Origin: Egicoccus sp. AB-alg2
Lineage (GTDB): Bacteria; Actinomycetota; Nitriliruptoria; Nitriliruptorales; Nitriliruptoraceae
Direction: 5' to 3'
Length of the DNA stretch: 64,000 nucleotides
Assembly: GCF_041821065.1 (NCBI RefSeq)
Contig: NZ_JBGUAX010000004.1
Coordinates: forward strand, 372,001 to 436,000
Below are positions 17,045 to 25,562 of the stretch, one piece after another. The translations under genes were made by a program, and so were the position numbers. Every line of letters begins with the position of its first letter. Position 1 is the stretch's first letter. The notes below the pieces were generated by a model that was not told the origin of the DNA, did no database searches, and was given only the letters and a program-made list of their open reading frames with translations.

Positions 17045-17407
17045 ATGTCTCCCGACGATCTGCGCGCGCTCCTGGCGCTGTTGACCGACCGCGGCACGGC
17101 GGCCTGGGTCCTCGACCGGCCCGGCCGGCCGGCGCCGGAACTCGTGGTCGACCACAGCGGCCTCGACAGCGTCGTGCGCGCACTGGTCGGTCGCGGCTTC
17201 ACGGCCGACGTGGGCGAGCTCCCGGCCCGGATCGACTGCCGACACCCGCGTCTGGGCGCCGTGACGATCCGACCCTGCACCTTCGACGCGTCCGGGGCCG
17301 CCTACGGCTACGACGACGACGGACCGCTGCTGCTGCCGGCGGACGCCTTCGACCCGATCGACCACCCCTTCCGCAGCGTCCGCCCGACCGACGGAGCCGA
17401 TCGATGA
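17045..17407 (+). CDS. Degenerate LinA-type nucleotidyltransferase-like protein
   Basis: 120 aa. The plan resembles the minimal nucleotidyltransferase fold of LinA/ANT proteins (DDLRALLALLTDRGTAAWV, ELVVDHSGLDSVVRAL, and VTIRPCTFDASGAAY in place of VDLHPVxFD), but the GGW-G and DxD catalytic segment between the first helix and the second strand is missing. It is probably inactive or has another function. Stop overlaps the ATG of the ABC ATPase (ATGA), so it is translated with the exporter. Assignment is tentative. Confidence 0.5.
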   Translation: MSPDDLRALLALLTDRGTAAWVLDRPGRPAPELVVDHSGLDSVVRALVGRGFTADVGELPARIDCRHPRLGAVTIRPCTFDASGAAYGYDDDGPLLLPADAFDPIDHPFRSVRPTDGADR

Positions 17408-18363
17408 CCGCACCGCCCAGCGCCCCACGCCCGGCCTCGCCGCCGCCCGGGCCGCCCGGCACCGCGACCCCGGCGATCGCCGTGCGCGGCTTGAGCAAGA
17501 CGTACGGCGGGCAGACCGTGGTCGACCGGATCAGCTTCGACGTGCCCGCGGGAGGCGTGGTCGGCTTCCTCGGCCCCAACGGCGCCGGCAAGTCCACCAC
17601 GATGCGGATGATCATCGGGCTCACCGCGCCCTCGTCCGGCGAGGCGCACATCCTCGGTCGGCCGTTCGCGAAGCTCGCGGACCCGGTCCACACCGTCGGC
17701 TCCATCGTCGATGGTGTCGGTCACCACCCCGGTCGGCGCGCCATCGAGGAGCTGCGGGTCAACGCCCGCGCCGTCGGGATCCCGTTCGACCGCTGCGAGG
17801 AGGTCCTGCACCTGGTCGGGCTCGAACAGGCCGCCCACAAGAAGGTCGGGGCGTTCAGCCTGGGGATGCGGCAACGGCTCGGGATCGCGCTGGCGATGCT
17901 GGGCGATCCGCAGGTGCTGCTCCTCGACGAGCCCGCCAACGGCCTGGACCCGCAGGGCATCCTCTGGGTGCGCCAGTTCCTGCGCCAGCTGGCCGACGAG
18001 GGCCGCTCGGTGCTGGTGTCCTCGCACCTCATCAACGAGGTGGCTCGCCTGGCCGACGACGTCATCGTGATCCGCCAGGGCCGGATCGTGACCGAGGCAT
18101 CGGTCGCCGAGCTGACGGCGGTCTCCGGCGGTGCGGCCGTCGCGGTCACCAGCCGCGACGACCGGCGGCTGCAGGAGGTCCTGACCGCCCAGGGTGCCGA
18201 GGTCGTCGGCGGCGCAACGGGCCTGACCGTGCGCAACCTCGACGCGGTGCAGGTCGGCGACGCCGCCCTGGCGGCCGGCATCGCCCTGCGTGAGTTGCGG
18301 CCGATCACGGCCGAACTCGAGGACGTCTTCATGGAACTCACGGCCGGAGGAGAGATCGCATGA
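17404..18363 (+). CDS. ABC transporter ATP-binding protein (ABC-2/BcrA type)
   Basis: 319 aa ATPase: Walker A GPNGAGKST, signature FSLGMRQRLGIALAM, Walker B VLLLDEPANGLD, and a switch His in VLVSSHLINEV. The first 20 residues form a Pro-rich extension. The C-terminal 70 residues follow the pattern of exporter ATPases of the BcrA/CcmA group. Overlaps both neighbours by four bases (ATGA), forming a three-gene unit with the permease. Substrate cannot be predicted. Confidence 0.92.
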   Translation: MTAPPSAPRPASPPPGPPGTATPAIAVRGLSKTYGGQTVVDRISFDVPAGGVVGFLGPNGAGKSTTMRMIIGLTAPSSGEAHILGRPFAKLADPVHTVGSIVDGVGHHPGRRAIEELRVNARAVGIPFDRCEEVLHLVGLEQAAHKKVGAFSLGMRQRLGIALAMLGDPQVLLLDEPANGLDPQGILWVRQFLRQLADEGRSVLVSSHLINEVARLADDVIVIRQGRIVTEASVAELTAVSGGAAVAVTSRDDRRLQEVLTAQGAEVVGGATGLTVRNLDAVQVGDAALAAGIALRELRPITAELEDVFMELTAGGEIA

Positions 18364-19136
18364 GCGCCGCCATCAGCGCCGTCCACCTGCTCGCCTCCGA
18401 GACCCGCAAGCTGCGGACGGTCGCCACGACCTGGGTCCTGACCGCCATCGGGTGGGGGTTGGTCGTGCTCAGCGCCCTGCTCCCGTACCTGATCCCGGCC
18501 ATGGGCTCGCCGTTCACCGGGTCGGCCGAGCAGGTCGCCAGCACCATCGACGCGATCGGCGCCAACTCGATCATCGTCATGATCGTCGGCATCCTCGTCG
18601 TCACCACCGAGTTCCGTCACGGCACCATCGGGCGGACCCTCCAGCTGGTGCCCTCGCGCATGCGGGTACTGGGTGCCAAGCTTGCCGCGGGGATCGTCTA
18701 CAGCCTCGCGTTCGTGCTCACCAGCCTGGTGATCGTCACGGTGATCCTGTTCGCGATGTCGATCGCCGGCGATGCCCCGTTGCACTGGGGGGCACCGGTC
18801 GGGACCGCACTGTGGCAGGCGTTCGCCGGGCTCGCGCTGACGTCCGTCCTCGGCGTCGCGGTCGGGGCGCTGATCCGCAGCCAGGTGATCGCGATCACGG
18901 TGTCGCTGATCTGGATCTTCGTGGTCGAGCAGCTGGTGTTCGGGCTGCGACCCAGCGCCGGGCAGTGGCTGCCCTTCCAGGCGCTCAACTCCGTGTTCCT
19001 GACCGCCGAGACGCGGGCCCAGATGCCCCCGAACGCGCAGTTCCTCGAGCCGGGTGTGGCCCTGGCCGCCTTCCTCGGCTACGTGGTCGTCTTCACGGTC
19101 GTCGCTGCGGTCCTCATGCGCGCGCGCGACGTGTGA
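18360..19136 (+). CDS. ABC-2 type transporter permease
   Basis: 258 aa with six hydrophobic segments (VLTAIGWGLVVLSALLPYLI; SIIVMIVGILVVTTEF; GIVYSLAFVLTSLVIVTVIL; FAGLALTSVLGVAVGALI; AITVSLIWIFVVEQLVF; AAFLGYVVVFTVVAAVLM). TTEFRHGTIGRTL is the usual motif after TM2 in BcrB/NatB-like permeases. ATG overlaps the ATPase stop. Exporter partner of the preceding ATPase. Confidence 0.88.
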   Translation: MSAAISAVHLLASETRKLRTVATTWVLTAIGWGLVVLSALLPYLIPAMGSPFTGSAEQVASTIDAIGANSIIVMIVGILVVTTEFRHGTIGRTLQLVPSRMRVLGAKLAAGIVYSLAFVLTSLVIVTVILFAMSIAGDAPLHWGAPVGTALWQAFAGLALTSVLGVAVGALIRSQVIAITVSLIWIFVVEQLVFGLRPSAGQWLPFQALNSVFLTAETRAQMPPNAQFLEPGVALAAFLGYVVVFTVVAAVLMRARDV

Positions 19137-19201
19137 TCGTGCTCGTCGCGGGCGACCTCCGGCCGACCGTCGTGCGGCGGCGGCCCGCCGCACGCGGGAC
19201 G

Positions 19202-19207
19202 TAGGCT
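19202..19207 (+). promoter_or_regulatory. -10 box before the Cys-rich mini-protein
   Basis: TAGGCT followed by about 29 bases and an ATG with GAGGAGGGGAG upstream; the combination supports the small gene that follows as real. Confidence 0.45.
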
Positions 19208-19236
19208 GGAGATCGACGTCCGAGGAGGGGAGCCGC

Positions 19237-19452
19237 ATGGGTGACCCGGCGTGCTGGAGTGGCCTGGTCTGCGAGGACTGCGGCCGGGTCGTCGAGGTGC
19301 CCGAGGACCACGCCGGCTGTGCGACCGCGCCATCCGGCGAGGACGCGGGCGCCCCGGTCGTGCGCTTCGACGGGGACGCGCGGCCCGTCGATGCCGTCAC
19401 CCGGCCGCGGCCGGAGCGGTGCTCGGATCCAGGGCGGCCAGGAACGCGCTGA
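19237..19452 (+). CDS. Small Cys-containing protein of unknown function
   Basis: 71 aa. ATG preceded by a strong GAGGAGGGGAG ribosome site and a TAGGCT box. The N-terminal half has C-x6-C-x2-C and a further Cys (CWSGLVCEDCGRVVEV...HAGC), suggestive of a small metal site; the C-terminal 20 residues are Arg/Pro-rich and read across the end of the convergent GH57 gene (56-base overlap at 3' ends). No homologue recognised. Confidence 0.5.
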   Translation: MGDPACWSGLVCEDCGRVVEVPEDHAGCATAPSGEDAGAPVVRFDGDARPVDAVTRPRPERCSDPGRPGTR

Positions 19453-21070
19453 CGTCGCGAGGTGCGTCGTCGACGGCCGCGAGGCGGGTGACCTCCGGTA
19501 CGTCGTCGCGGCCCTCCTCGATCAGCCGGCACAGGTTGGCCAGCGCGTCGGCATGCCCGCGGACGCGTTCCTCGGCGTAGCCGGCCGCGTTCCCGCGCAA
19601 CACCATGTAGGGCCAGTCGGAGGTCATCAGCAGCGCGAGCTCCCGGGCGACCTGCTCGCGGGCCTCGGGCCGGCCGCGTCCACCGGCCAGTGCCGCGCGG
19701 GCCGTGGCGATCGCCTCGTCGATCGCCTGCCACATCGGCCGGGTCGTGTCGGCGACCCAGCTGGCGTGGCTCTTCGCATGGCCCCACGACGACTCGGGCA
19801 GCCGCAGTCGGCGCGTCGGCGGGTGGCGCTCGCGACGTGACGCCAGCGTCGTCGTCCGCAATTCCGGGTCGGTGGCGACCCGGCGCAGCACCGCCTCCAG
19901 CCAGGCGGGCCCCTCGAACCACCAGTGGCCGAACAACTCGGTGTCGTAGGCACAGACGACGACACCGCCGGGACGGTCCGCCAGCGTCCGGCGGAGCTCG
20001 CCGTGGAAGTGTTGCGCGTGCGCCTCGACCCGCTCGGCGGCCGCGGCCGGGACGTACGGCTGCTTCGCGTCCGGGGGCAGCGAACGGTCGGTGACCCGCC
20101 ACGACGGGTGCGTGCCGAACGTGCCGTGCGCGAAGTAGTCGCGGTACCAGACGTCGGCGGGATAGCCGGCGGCGGCCGACCACACGTGGCAGCCGACGTT
20201 GAGGTCGCGGGCGAAGGCCGCGACCTCGCCATCGCCGATCAGGACCCCCTCGTGCAGCGCAGGCAGGTCGGCGTACTCGCCGGATGCGAGCACCTCGTTG
20301 GCGGTCCAGTCGCGCCCGGGCCGGCCCTCCCCGGCCCACAGCGTGGCCGTGTCGATCAGCACGTGGTCGATGCCGTGGGCGGCGTAGTGCTCCTCGAGGC
20401 CGGGAAGCGCCGGTCCCCGCGGCGGCAGGGTCGGGGTGCCGTACCGGTCGACGCGCACCGGTGCGGCGGTGGGGTCGCCGACCGGGCCGCGGGGGCGGTA
20501 GCCCATCTCCGGGACCCACAGGCCACGGCTGGGGGCCGGTGCCCAGCCGGCGTGGTCGCCCAGCCCGCTGGCGAGCTGGGCGTCGATCAGCGTCGGGTCC
20601 GCGACCAGCGGCAGGTACGGGTGGGTGGCGGGCCCGCCCAGCAGCTGCACCACCCCGCGGGCCGCGAGGTCGGCCCACACCGCGGTCAGCCCGCCGCGTG
20701 CCTCGACGTCCTGGTGGTAGGCGAGCAGGTCCGCGAAGTGACGCCAGTAGAACGTGGCGAGTTCGACCACCTCGGGGCCCATGTCCGTGTGCCAGCGCTG
20801 CTCCTCGCTGCGCCACATCTGCCCGCCCAGCCACGTGCCGAGGTCACGGGCGAGCCGCGGGTCGCGGACCTGGTGGGCGGCCAGCGGGGTCACGCCGAGC
20901 GTGAGGACGTCGCGGTGGCCGTCGTCGGCCAGGCGCTCCAGCATGCGGGTCACCGGGAGCCAGGAGCCCGCCCAGGCCTGGAACAGCCACTCCTCGCCGA
21001 CCGGCCAGACGCCGTGGCCCTTGAGGTGGGGGAGGTGAGTGTGCAGGACGAGGGCGAACTCGCCGCTCAC
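19397..21070 (-). CDS. GH57-family 1,4-alpha-glucan branching enzyme-like protein
   Basis: 557 aa. GH57 signatures: HTHLPHLKGHG near the N-terminus (catalytic-fold His), GLWVPEMGYRPRG, CAYDTELFGHWWFEG with the catalytic Asp/His region, and a C-terminal DUF1957-like helical domain (LMTSDWPYMVLRGNAAGYAEERV). Actinobacterial members such as M. tuberculosis Rv3031 are thought to branch or process intracellular methylglucose polysaccharide. GTG start overlaps the stop of the upstream methyltransferase. The pair is divergent from etfBA, as in mycobacteria. Confidence 0.88.
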   Translation of the reverse strand: MSGEFALVLHTHLPHLKGHGVWPVGEEWLFQAWAGSWLPVTRMLERLADDGHRDVLTLGVTPLAAHQVRDPRLARDLGTWLGGQMWRSEEQRWHTDMGPEVVELATFYWRHFADLLAYHQDVEARGGLTAVWADLAARGVVQLLGGPATHPYLPLVADPTLIDAQLASGLGDHAGWAPAPSRGLWVPEMGYRPRGPVGDPTAAPVRVDRYGTPTLPPRGPALPGLEEHYAAHGIDHVLIDTATLWAGEGRPGRDWTANEVLASGEYADLPALHEGVLIGDGEVAAFARDLNVGCHVWSAAAGYPADVWYRDYFAHGTFGTHPSWRVTDRSLPPDAKQPYVPAAAAERVEAHAQHFHGELRRTLADRPGGVVVCAYDTELFGHWWFEGPAWLEAVLRRVATDPELRTTTLASRRERHPPTRRLRLPESSWGHAKSHASWVADTTRPMWQAIDEAIATARAALAGGRGRPEAREQVARELALLMTSDWPYMVLRGNAAGYAEERVRGHADALANLCRLIEEGRDDVPEVTRLAAVDDAPRDVSAFLAALDPSTAPAAAG

Positions 21071-21900
21071 GCGGGCACCCGGCACACGGCGACGAGGTCC
21101 AAGCTGGCGTCGAGGTCGGTGTCGCGTACCTCGAAGTCCGCCGGCGCGACCGCGTGCACCGTGCGGCGCAGCCAGCCCGGCCACCGCCCGGGTTCGCGAG
21201 CCGCCAGCAGCTCCGGCAGCGGGCATGCGGCCGCGGCCTCGACGCCGGCCAGCCACCGTCCGTGGTGGACGCCGAGCATCCGTTCCATCACGAGTCCGGC
21301 GTCGGTCAGCTCGTCGGCCAGCTCGGCGGCGGTGAACTCGCGGGTGTGGAACGGGTTGACCGGCACGTCGCTGCCAGGCGTGAAGGTCAGCCGGTTCGGC
21401 GTCGCGATTACGACCGTGCCGTCCGGACGTGTCACCCGTCGCAGCGAGCGCAGGTAGCCCGGGATGTCGTAGAGGTGCTCGATGACCTGGAACGACACGG
21501 TCAGGTCGACCGCGTCGTCGGCCAGGGGCAGGGCCATCAGTTCGGCGGCGTGGACCTCGACGGCCGGGTGCTCGGCTGCGTGGGTGGCGGCGACGTGGGC
21601 GACCACCGTCGGGTCCAGGTCGACGCCGACGACCCGGTGGGCGCCGGCCGCGGCCAGCATGCTCAGCCCGTAGCCCTCGCCGCAGCCGGCGTCGAGCACG
21701 ACCGGCGCGCACCCGCGGGCGACCAGGTCAACGGCGAGGTCGTAGGCCACGACGTGCCGCTGGAACCAGTAGTTCTCGTCCGGGATGCCCGGCAGGGTCC
21801 GCTCACCGGTGAGCACCAGGCCGCCGGAGGCGTCCGAGATCGCCGCCGTGCCCGGAGGGACGGGGGCGGGCGGGGCAGGGTGCCGATGCGCGCGAGCCAT
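21067..21900 (-). CDS. SAM-dependent methyltransferase linked to GH57 (Rv3030-like)
   Basis: 277 aa. Class I methyltransferase: VVLDAGCGEGYGLSMLAAAG (motif I), VGVDLDPTVVAH, SFQVIEHLYDIPGYL and GTVVIATPNRLTFTPG; ENYWFQRHVVAY precedes the core as in the mycobacterial Rv3030 group. The ATG at 21900 is chosen because TAGGCT lies seven bases upstream. It overlaps the GH57 gene by four bases (GTGA). Proposed role: sugar O-methylation in a methylated polysaccharide, inferred from synteny. Confidence 0.85.
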   Translation of the reverse strand: MARAHRHPAPPAPVPPGTAAISDASGGLVLTGERTLPGIPDENYWFQRHVVAYDLAVDLVARGCAPVVLDAGCGEGYGLSMLAAAGAHRVVGVDLDPTVVAHVAATHAAEHPAVEVHAAELMALPLADDAVDLTVSFQVIEHLYDIPGYLRSLRRVTRPDGTVVIATPNRLTFTPGSDVPVNPFHTREFTAAELADELTDAGLVMERMLGVHHGRWLAGVEAAAACPLPELLAAREPGRWPGWLRRTVHAVAPADFEVRDTDLDASLDLVAVCRVPA

Positions 21901-21907
21901 GTCGGCG

Positions 21908-21913
21908 AGCCTA
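21908..21913 (-). promoter_or_regulatory. -10 box of a leaderless promoter
   Basis: TAGGCT on the minus strand, seven bases before the ATG of the GH57-linked methyltransferase, with no ribosome site between them. Confidence 0.55.
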
Positions 21914-21996
21914 CGGTGGGCCCGGGTCCGCTCCGGCATCGGTCCTCGCGCCGCGGCGGCGGCACGACGGGCCCCCGAACCGACGGGCTCGGCGAT

Positions 21997-22025
21997 TTGA
22001 CTTTGAGCGTCCGCTCCAATTCGAT
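21997..22025 (+). promoter_or_regulatory. Candidate promoter of etfBA
   Basis: TTGACT, 17 bases, then TTCGAT. The run of A/T here stands out from its surroundings. It would give a leader of about 70 bases to etfB. Confidence 0.4.
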
Positions 22026-22102
22026 CGCTCGCGAGAGATCACCTGGCAGCACCGCGCCGCCATGTTCGGTGGTGCGCCGGACCACGAGAGGGAAGCGCGT
22101 AG

Positions 22103-22888
22103 ATGAAGGTCATCGTCCCGGTCAAGCGCGTGCCGGACACGGCAGGCGAGAAGAACATCGACCCGAACGACAAGACCGTGGATCGGGACGGGATCGAGTC
22201 GGTCCTGTGCCCGATCAACGAGTTCTCGATCGAGGAGGCGGTGCGGCTCAAGGAGTCGGCGGGTGCCGAGGTGAAGGTCCTGCTGATGGGGCCGGAGTCG
22301 GCGCAGCCGATCGTGCGAAAGGCACTGTCGTACGGGCTGGACGGCGCGGTGCAGATCACCGATGACGCGCTGGCCGGCTCGGACGCGATCGGCACCGCGA
22401 AGGCGATCGCGGCGGCGCTGCAGAACGAGGAGTTCGACCTGGTGATCTTCGGCAACCAGGCCACCGACGCGCGCACCTGCGTGGTCCCGGCCGCGGTCGC
22501 GGAGATCCTCGGGCTGCCCTCGCTGACCTACGCCCGCCACCTCGAGGTCGACGGCGACAAGGTCGTCGTGCACCGCGAGCACGAGGAGGGCTACGACGTG
22601 GTGGAGTCGACGCTGCCGGCCGTCGTGTCGGTTGTGGAGGCGATCAACGAGCCGCGCTACCCGTCGTTCAAGGGGATCATGGCCGCCAAGTCCAAGCCGC
22701 TGGAGGTCAAGTCGGCGGCCGACATCGGGCTGGACACGTCCGAGGTCGGACAGGCCAACGCCTGGGCGGTGTTGACCGAGTTCGAGCAGCGGCCCCCGAA
22801 GGAGGCCGGGACGATCGTCGAGGACGACGGCTCCGGGTCCGCGGCGACGCAGCTGGCCGACTGGATGCAGGCCAAGAAGTTCGTCTGA
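22103..22888 (+). CDS. etfB: Electron transfer flavoprotein beta subunit
   Basis: 261 aa. Begins MKVIVPVKRVPDTAGEKNID, the standard EtfB/FixA opening, with FGNQATDARTCVVPAAVAE and LPSLTYARHLEVDGDKV. The beta subunit holds AMP and with EtfA accepts electrons from acyl-CoA dehydrogenases for the quinone pool. GAGAGGGA precedes the ATG. The etfA gene follows after 127 bases. The pair is divergent from the methyltransferase/GH57 genes, as in M. tuberculosis (Rv3029c-Rv3028c). Confidence 0.94.
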   Translation: MKVIVPVKRVPDTAGEKNIDPNDKTVDRDGIESVLCPINEFSIEEAVRLKESAGAEVKVLLMGPESAQPIVRKALSYGLDGAVQITDDALAGSDAIGTAKAIAAALQNEEFDLVIFGNQATDARTCVVPAAVAEILGLPSLTYARHLEVDGDKVVVHREHEEGYDVVESTLPAVVSVVEAINEPRYPSFKGIMAAKSKPLEVKSAADIGLDTSEVGQANAWAVLTEFEQRPPKEAGTIVEDDGSGSAATQLADWMQAKKFV

Positions 22889-23015
22889 TCCGGGTTGCGG
22901 CCGCTTCCGCAGCGACGGAGTGGGTCCACGAGCTCGGGTGGGCCCGAACGGTCAGCGGCCGCGCGACATGCCCGGTGAAGATCGGGCGGCAACGTCAGAG
23001 AGGGAAGAGACTTCC

Positions 23016-23999
23016 ATGGGTGAGCTGCTCGTACTGATCGACCATTCCGAGGGCCAGCCGCGCAAGCTGTCCCTGCAGATGCTCACGGCCGCCAACCAGG
23101 TCGCGGCCCAGACCGGCGACACCGTCTCGGCGGTGTGGCTGGGCGAGGGTGCCAGCGCCGGGGCCGAGGTCGTGGGCCGCTACGGCGCGACCAAGCTGTA
23201 CGCCTGGGACTCGCCGGACGCGCTCGGCTACGTCACGCTGCCGCAGGTCGAAGCCCTGCAGCAGGTGATGGAGAGCGCCGGTGCGCAGATCCTGTTCTTC
23301 GCGTCGACGAACCTGGTCAAGGACGTCGCCGCGCGGCTGGCCATCCGCGTCGACGGTGGCGTGATCACCGACGCCACCAACGTCGAGGTGGTGGACGGCA
23401 AGATCCAGGCCACCAAGGAGATCTTCGGTGGCGAGCTGATCACGAAGTGCACCTTCGCGGACGGCAAGAAGCAGCTGGTCGGGATCTCCAACAACGCGTT
23501 CCCGGCCGAGGAGACCGGTGGCGGTGCGGCCGAGGTCGTGAACCTCGACGTGTCGCTGTCGGACACGGCGACCGCGGCGCGGGTCACCAGCGTGGAGAAG
23601 CAGGTCACGGCGGACCGGCCCGACATCGCCGAGGCCGCGATCGTGGTGTCCGGTGGGCGTGGGCTGGGCGACGAGAAGGGCTTCGAGCTGCTCGAGCAGC
23701 TCGCGGACCTGATGGGCGCCGGGGTCGGCGCGTCGCGCGCCGCGACCGACGCGGGCTGGTACCCGCACCGCTACCAGATCGGCCAGACCGGCCGGACCGT
23801 GTCGCCGATGCTCTACATCGGGTCGGGCATCTCCGGTGCCATCCAGCACCGGGCCGGGATGCAGACCTCCCAGAACATCGTCGCGATCAACAAGGACGCC
23901 GAGGCGCCGATCTTCCAGATCGCGGACTTCGGCATCGTCGGCGACCTCTACACCATCGTGCCCAAGCTGATCGAGGAGATCCAGGCACGCAAGGGCTGA
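23016..23999 (+). CDS. etfA: Electron transfer flavoprotein alpha subunit
   Basis: 327 aa. The C-terminal FAD-binding domain is unmistakable: [58 protein letters not shown], and [20 protein letters not shown]. Start ATG at 23016 with AGAGGGAAGAG upstream; an in-frame upstream extension lacks EtfA similarity. A strong hairpin terminator follows the gene. Confidence 0.94.
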   Translation: MGELLVLIDHSEGQPRKLSLQMLTAANQVAAQTGDTVSAVWLGEGASAGAEVVGRYGATKLYAWDSPDALGYVTLPQVEALQQVMESAGAQILFFASTNLVKDVAARLAIRVDGGVITDATNVEVVDGKIQATKEIFGGELITKCTFADGKKQLVGISNNAFPAEETGGGAAEVVNLDVSLSDTATAARVTSVEKQVTADRPDIAEAAIVVSGGRGLGDEKGFELLEQLADLMGAGVGASRAATDAGWYPHRYQIGQTGRTVSPMLYIGSGISGAIQHRAGMQTSQNIVAINKDAEAPIFQIADFGIVGDLYTIVPKLIEEIQARKG

Positions 24000-24022
24000 C
24001 GAACGTTCTGCTGGTCCCTGTC

Positions 24023-24057
24023 GGCGGGCGCCTCCGTGCAACGCGGGGGCGCCCGCC
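24023..24057 (+). terminator. Rho-independent terminator after etfA
   Basis: A 13-bp stem GGCGGGCGCCTCC/GGGGGCGCCCGCC (one non-Watson-Crick pair) with a 9-base loop, 23 bases after the etfA stop and followed by the T-rich TCGTTGTGT. Confidence 0.8.
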
Positions 24058-24106
24058 TCGTTGTGTCACCTGACCGCCGCGCTCGCTCGGACGGCAGGAG
24101 GTGGCG

Positions 24107-25492
24107 ATGACCTGGGATCGACGCGACGACGCCGAACAGCGACGGGTGCTCGAGCGGACGTTGGGGGACTGGCTGCCGCTGACGCTCGCCGCCACGCCGT
24201 TCTGGCGCGCGGCCGCGGACCAGCTCGGTCTGGCCGCACCGGAGGCCCGCGACCTGGCCGCCCTGGCCCGCTTGCCGGCCGTCCGTGAACTCGACCTGGT
24301 GGCCGACGATCCGGCCGGGGCGGGGGCGGTGCTCGCGCCCACCGAGGACCAGGTGAAGGCGCATGCGCCCGCGTCGTCACTGCGCGAGATGGCCGTGGCG
24401 CTGCGCGGCCGCGGCGCCGACGGTGGCCGTCAGGTGCTGCGCCAGACCTACCGTCCGTTGCACCTGCAGACGGCCGGGGCGCACGGCAGCTTCCTGGTGG
24501 CGTCGTCCCGCAGCGATCTCGACCGCATGCACCGGGCCGGAGCGCGCGCGGCCGCGGTCGCCGGCCTGCGAGACGACGACGTGCTGGTCTCGGCGCTGCG
24601 GTGCGGGCCGACGGGCGCCCACGTCGGCGTGACCCACCTCGCCATGGGCGCGGGCCTCACGGCCGCGCACCCGCGGACCGGCGACGCACTCGACGAGGTG
24701 GTCCGCGCGGTGGGCGTGCTGTCGCCCAGCGTGTTGGTGGTGGCCGTCGAGGAGGCGACCGCCCTGGCCGAGGAACTGCGTGCGGCCCGCGTGCCAACAT
24801 CGTCGCTACGGCGCGTGCTGGTGTACGGCCCACCACCGGACGAGGCGGGACGCGAGGCGATCGTCGGCGCGTTCGCGGTCGGTGGCGCCAGCGTCGCCGT
24901 GCGCGCGATCTGGGCGCCGTCCGAGGCGCGGGCGCTGTGGGCCGAGTGCGCCCCCGGCTCCGGTCTGCACACCTACCCGGACCTGGCGTACCTCGAGGTG
25001 GTCGACCCGCTCACGGGCGCCCCGACGGACGGTGACGGCGACCTGGTCCTGACCAGCGTCGGCTGGCACGGCACGGTGCTGCTGCGCTACCGCACCGGGG
25101 CCTGGGTCGACGCGCCCGCGACCGAACCCTGCCCCCAGTGCGGCCGTACGGTGCCACGACTGGTGGGGCAGGTCGACCCGAGCGCCTGGCAGCTCGCGTA
25201 CGCCGCCGCGAACGGGCCGCGGGTCGTCGACCTTCGAGGGGTCGCCACCGCACTGGAGCGGGCGCCCGGGATCGCGGCCTGGCGTGCGGAGCTCCACCCG
25301 CCGGCCGACGACACCGGCGTCGACCGGCTCCGTGTCGTGCTGGCCGGCGAGCCGGCCGCCGACGTCGCGGTCCTGGCGGACCGGGTCGGGGCGGCCTGCG
25401 GCATGCCGACCGAGGTCGGCGTGGCCGCTACCGCCGCCGCGGTCGCCGCCGAGGTCGACCGCGTCGGCGGGGTGTTCGCGGACCTGCGGTGA
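24107..25492 (+). CDS. PaaK-like AMP-binding (acyl-CoA ligase-like) protein
   Basis: 461 aa. Resembles phenylacetate-CoA ligase-like adenylate-forming proteins: SRSDLDRMHRAGARAAAVAGLRDDDVL, GLHTYPDLAYLEVVDPLTG, VLTSVGWHGTVLLRYRTGA, a Cys pair CPQC and a C-terminal AMP-binding-like domain. The usual Thr/Ser/Gly-rich P-loop (SSGTTG) is replaced by TAGAHGSF, so adenylation activity is doubtful. ATG at 24107 with AGGAGG five bases upstream. Isolated by a terminator upstream and a tandem repeat downstream. Confidence 0.7.
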   Translation: MTWDRRDDAEQRRVLERTLGDWLPLTLAATPFWRAAADQLGLAAPEARDLAALARLPAVRELDLVADDPAGAGAVLAPTEDQVKAHAPASSLREMAVALRGRGADGGRQVLRQTYRPLHLQTAGAHGSFLVASSRSDLDRMHRAGARAAAVAGLRDDDVLVSALRCGPTGAHVGVTHLAMGAGLTAAHPRTGDALDEVVRAVGVLSPSVLVVAVEEATALAEELRAARVPTSSLRRVLVYGPPPDEAGREAIVGAFAVGGASVAVRAIWAPSEARALWAECAPGSGLHTYPDLAYLEVVDPLTGAPTDGDGDLVLTSVGWHGTVLLRYRTGAWVDAPATEPCPQCGRTVPRLVGQVDPSAWQLAYAAANGPRVVDLRGVATALERAPGIAAWRAELHPPADDTGVDRLRVVLAGEPAADVAVLADRVGAACGMPTEVGVAATAAAVAAEVDRVGGVFADLR

Positions 25493-25520
25493 GGGGCGAG
25501 ACCGCATCGGCACGACATGG

Positions 25521-25562
25521 CCCGCCCGATGCGGCCCGCCGGATGCGGCCCGCCCGATGCGG
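25521..25562 (+). repeat. Three 14-bp tandem repeats
   Basis: Three copies of CCCGCCCGATGCGG (the middle one has one change) end exactly at the stop codon of the convergent VOC gene. Confidence 0.85.
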
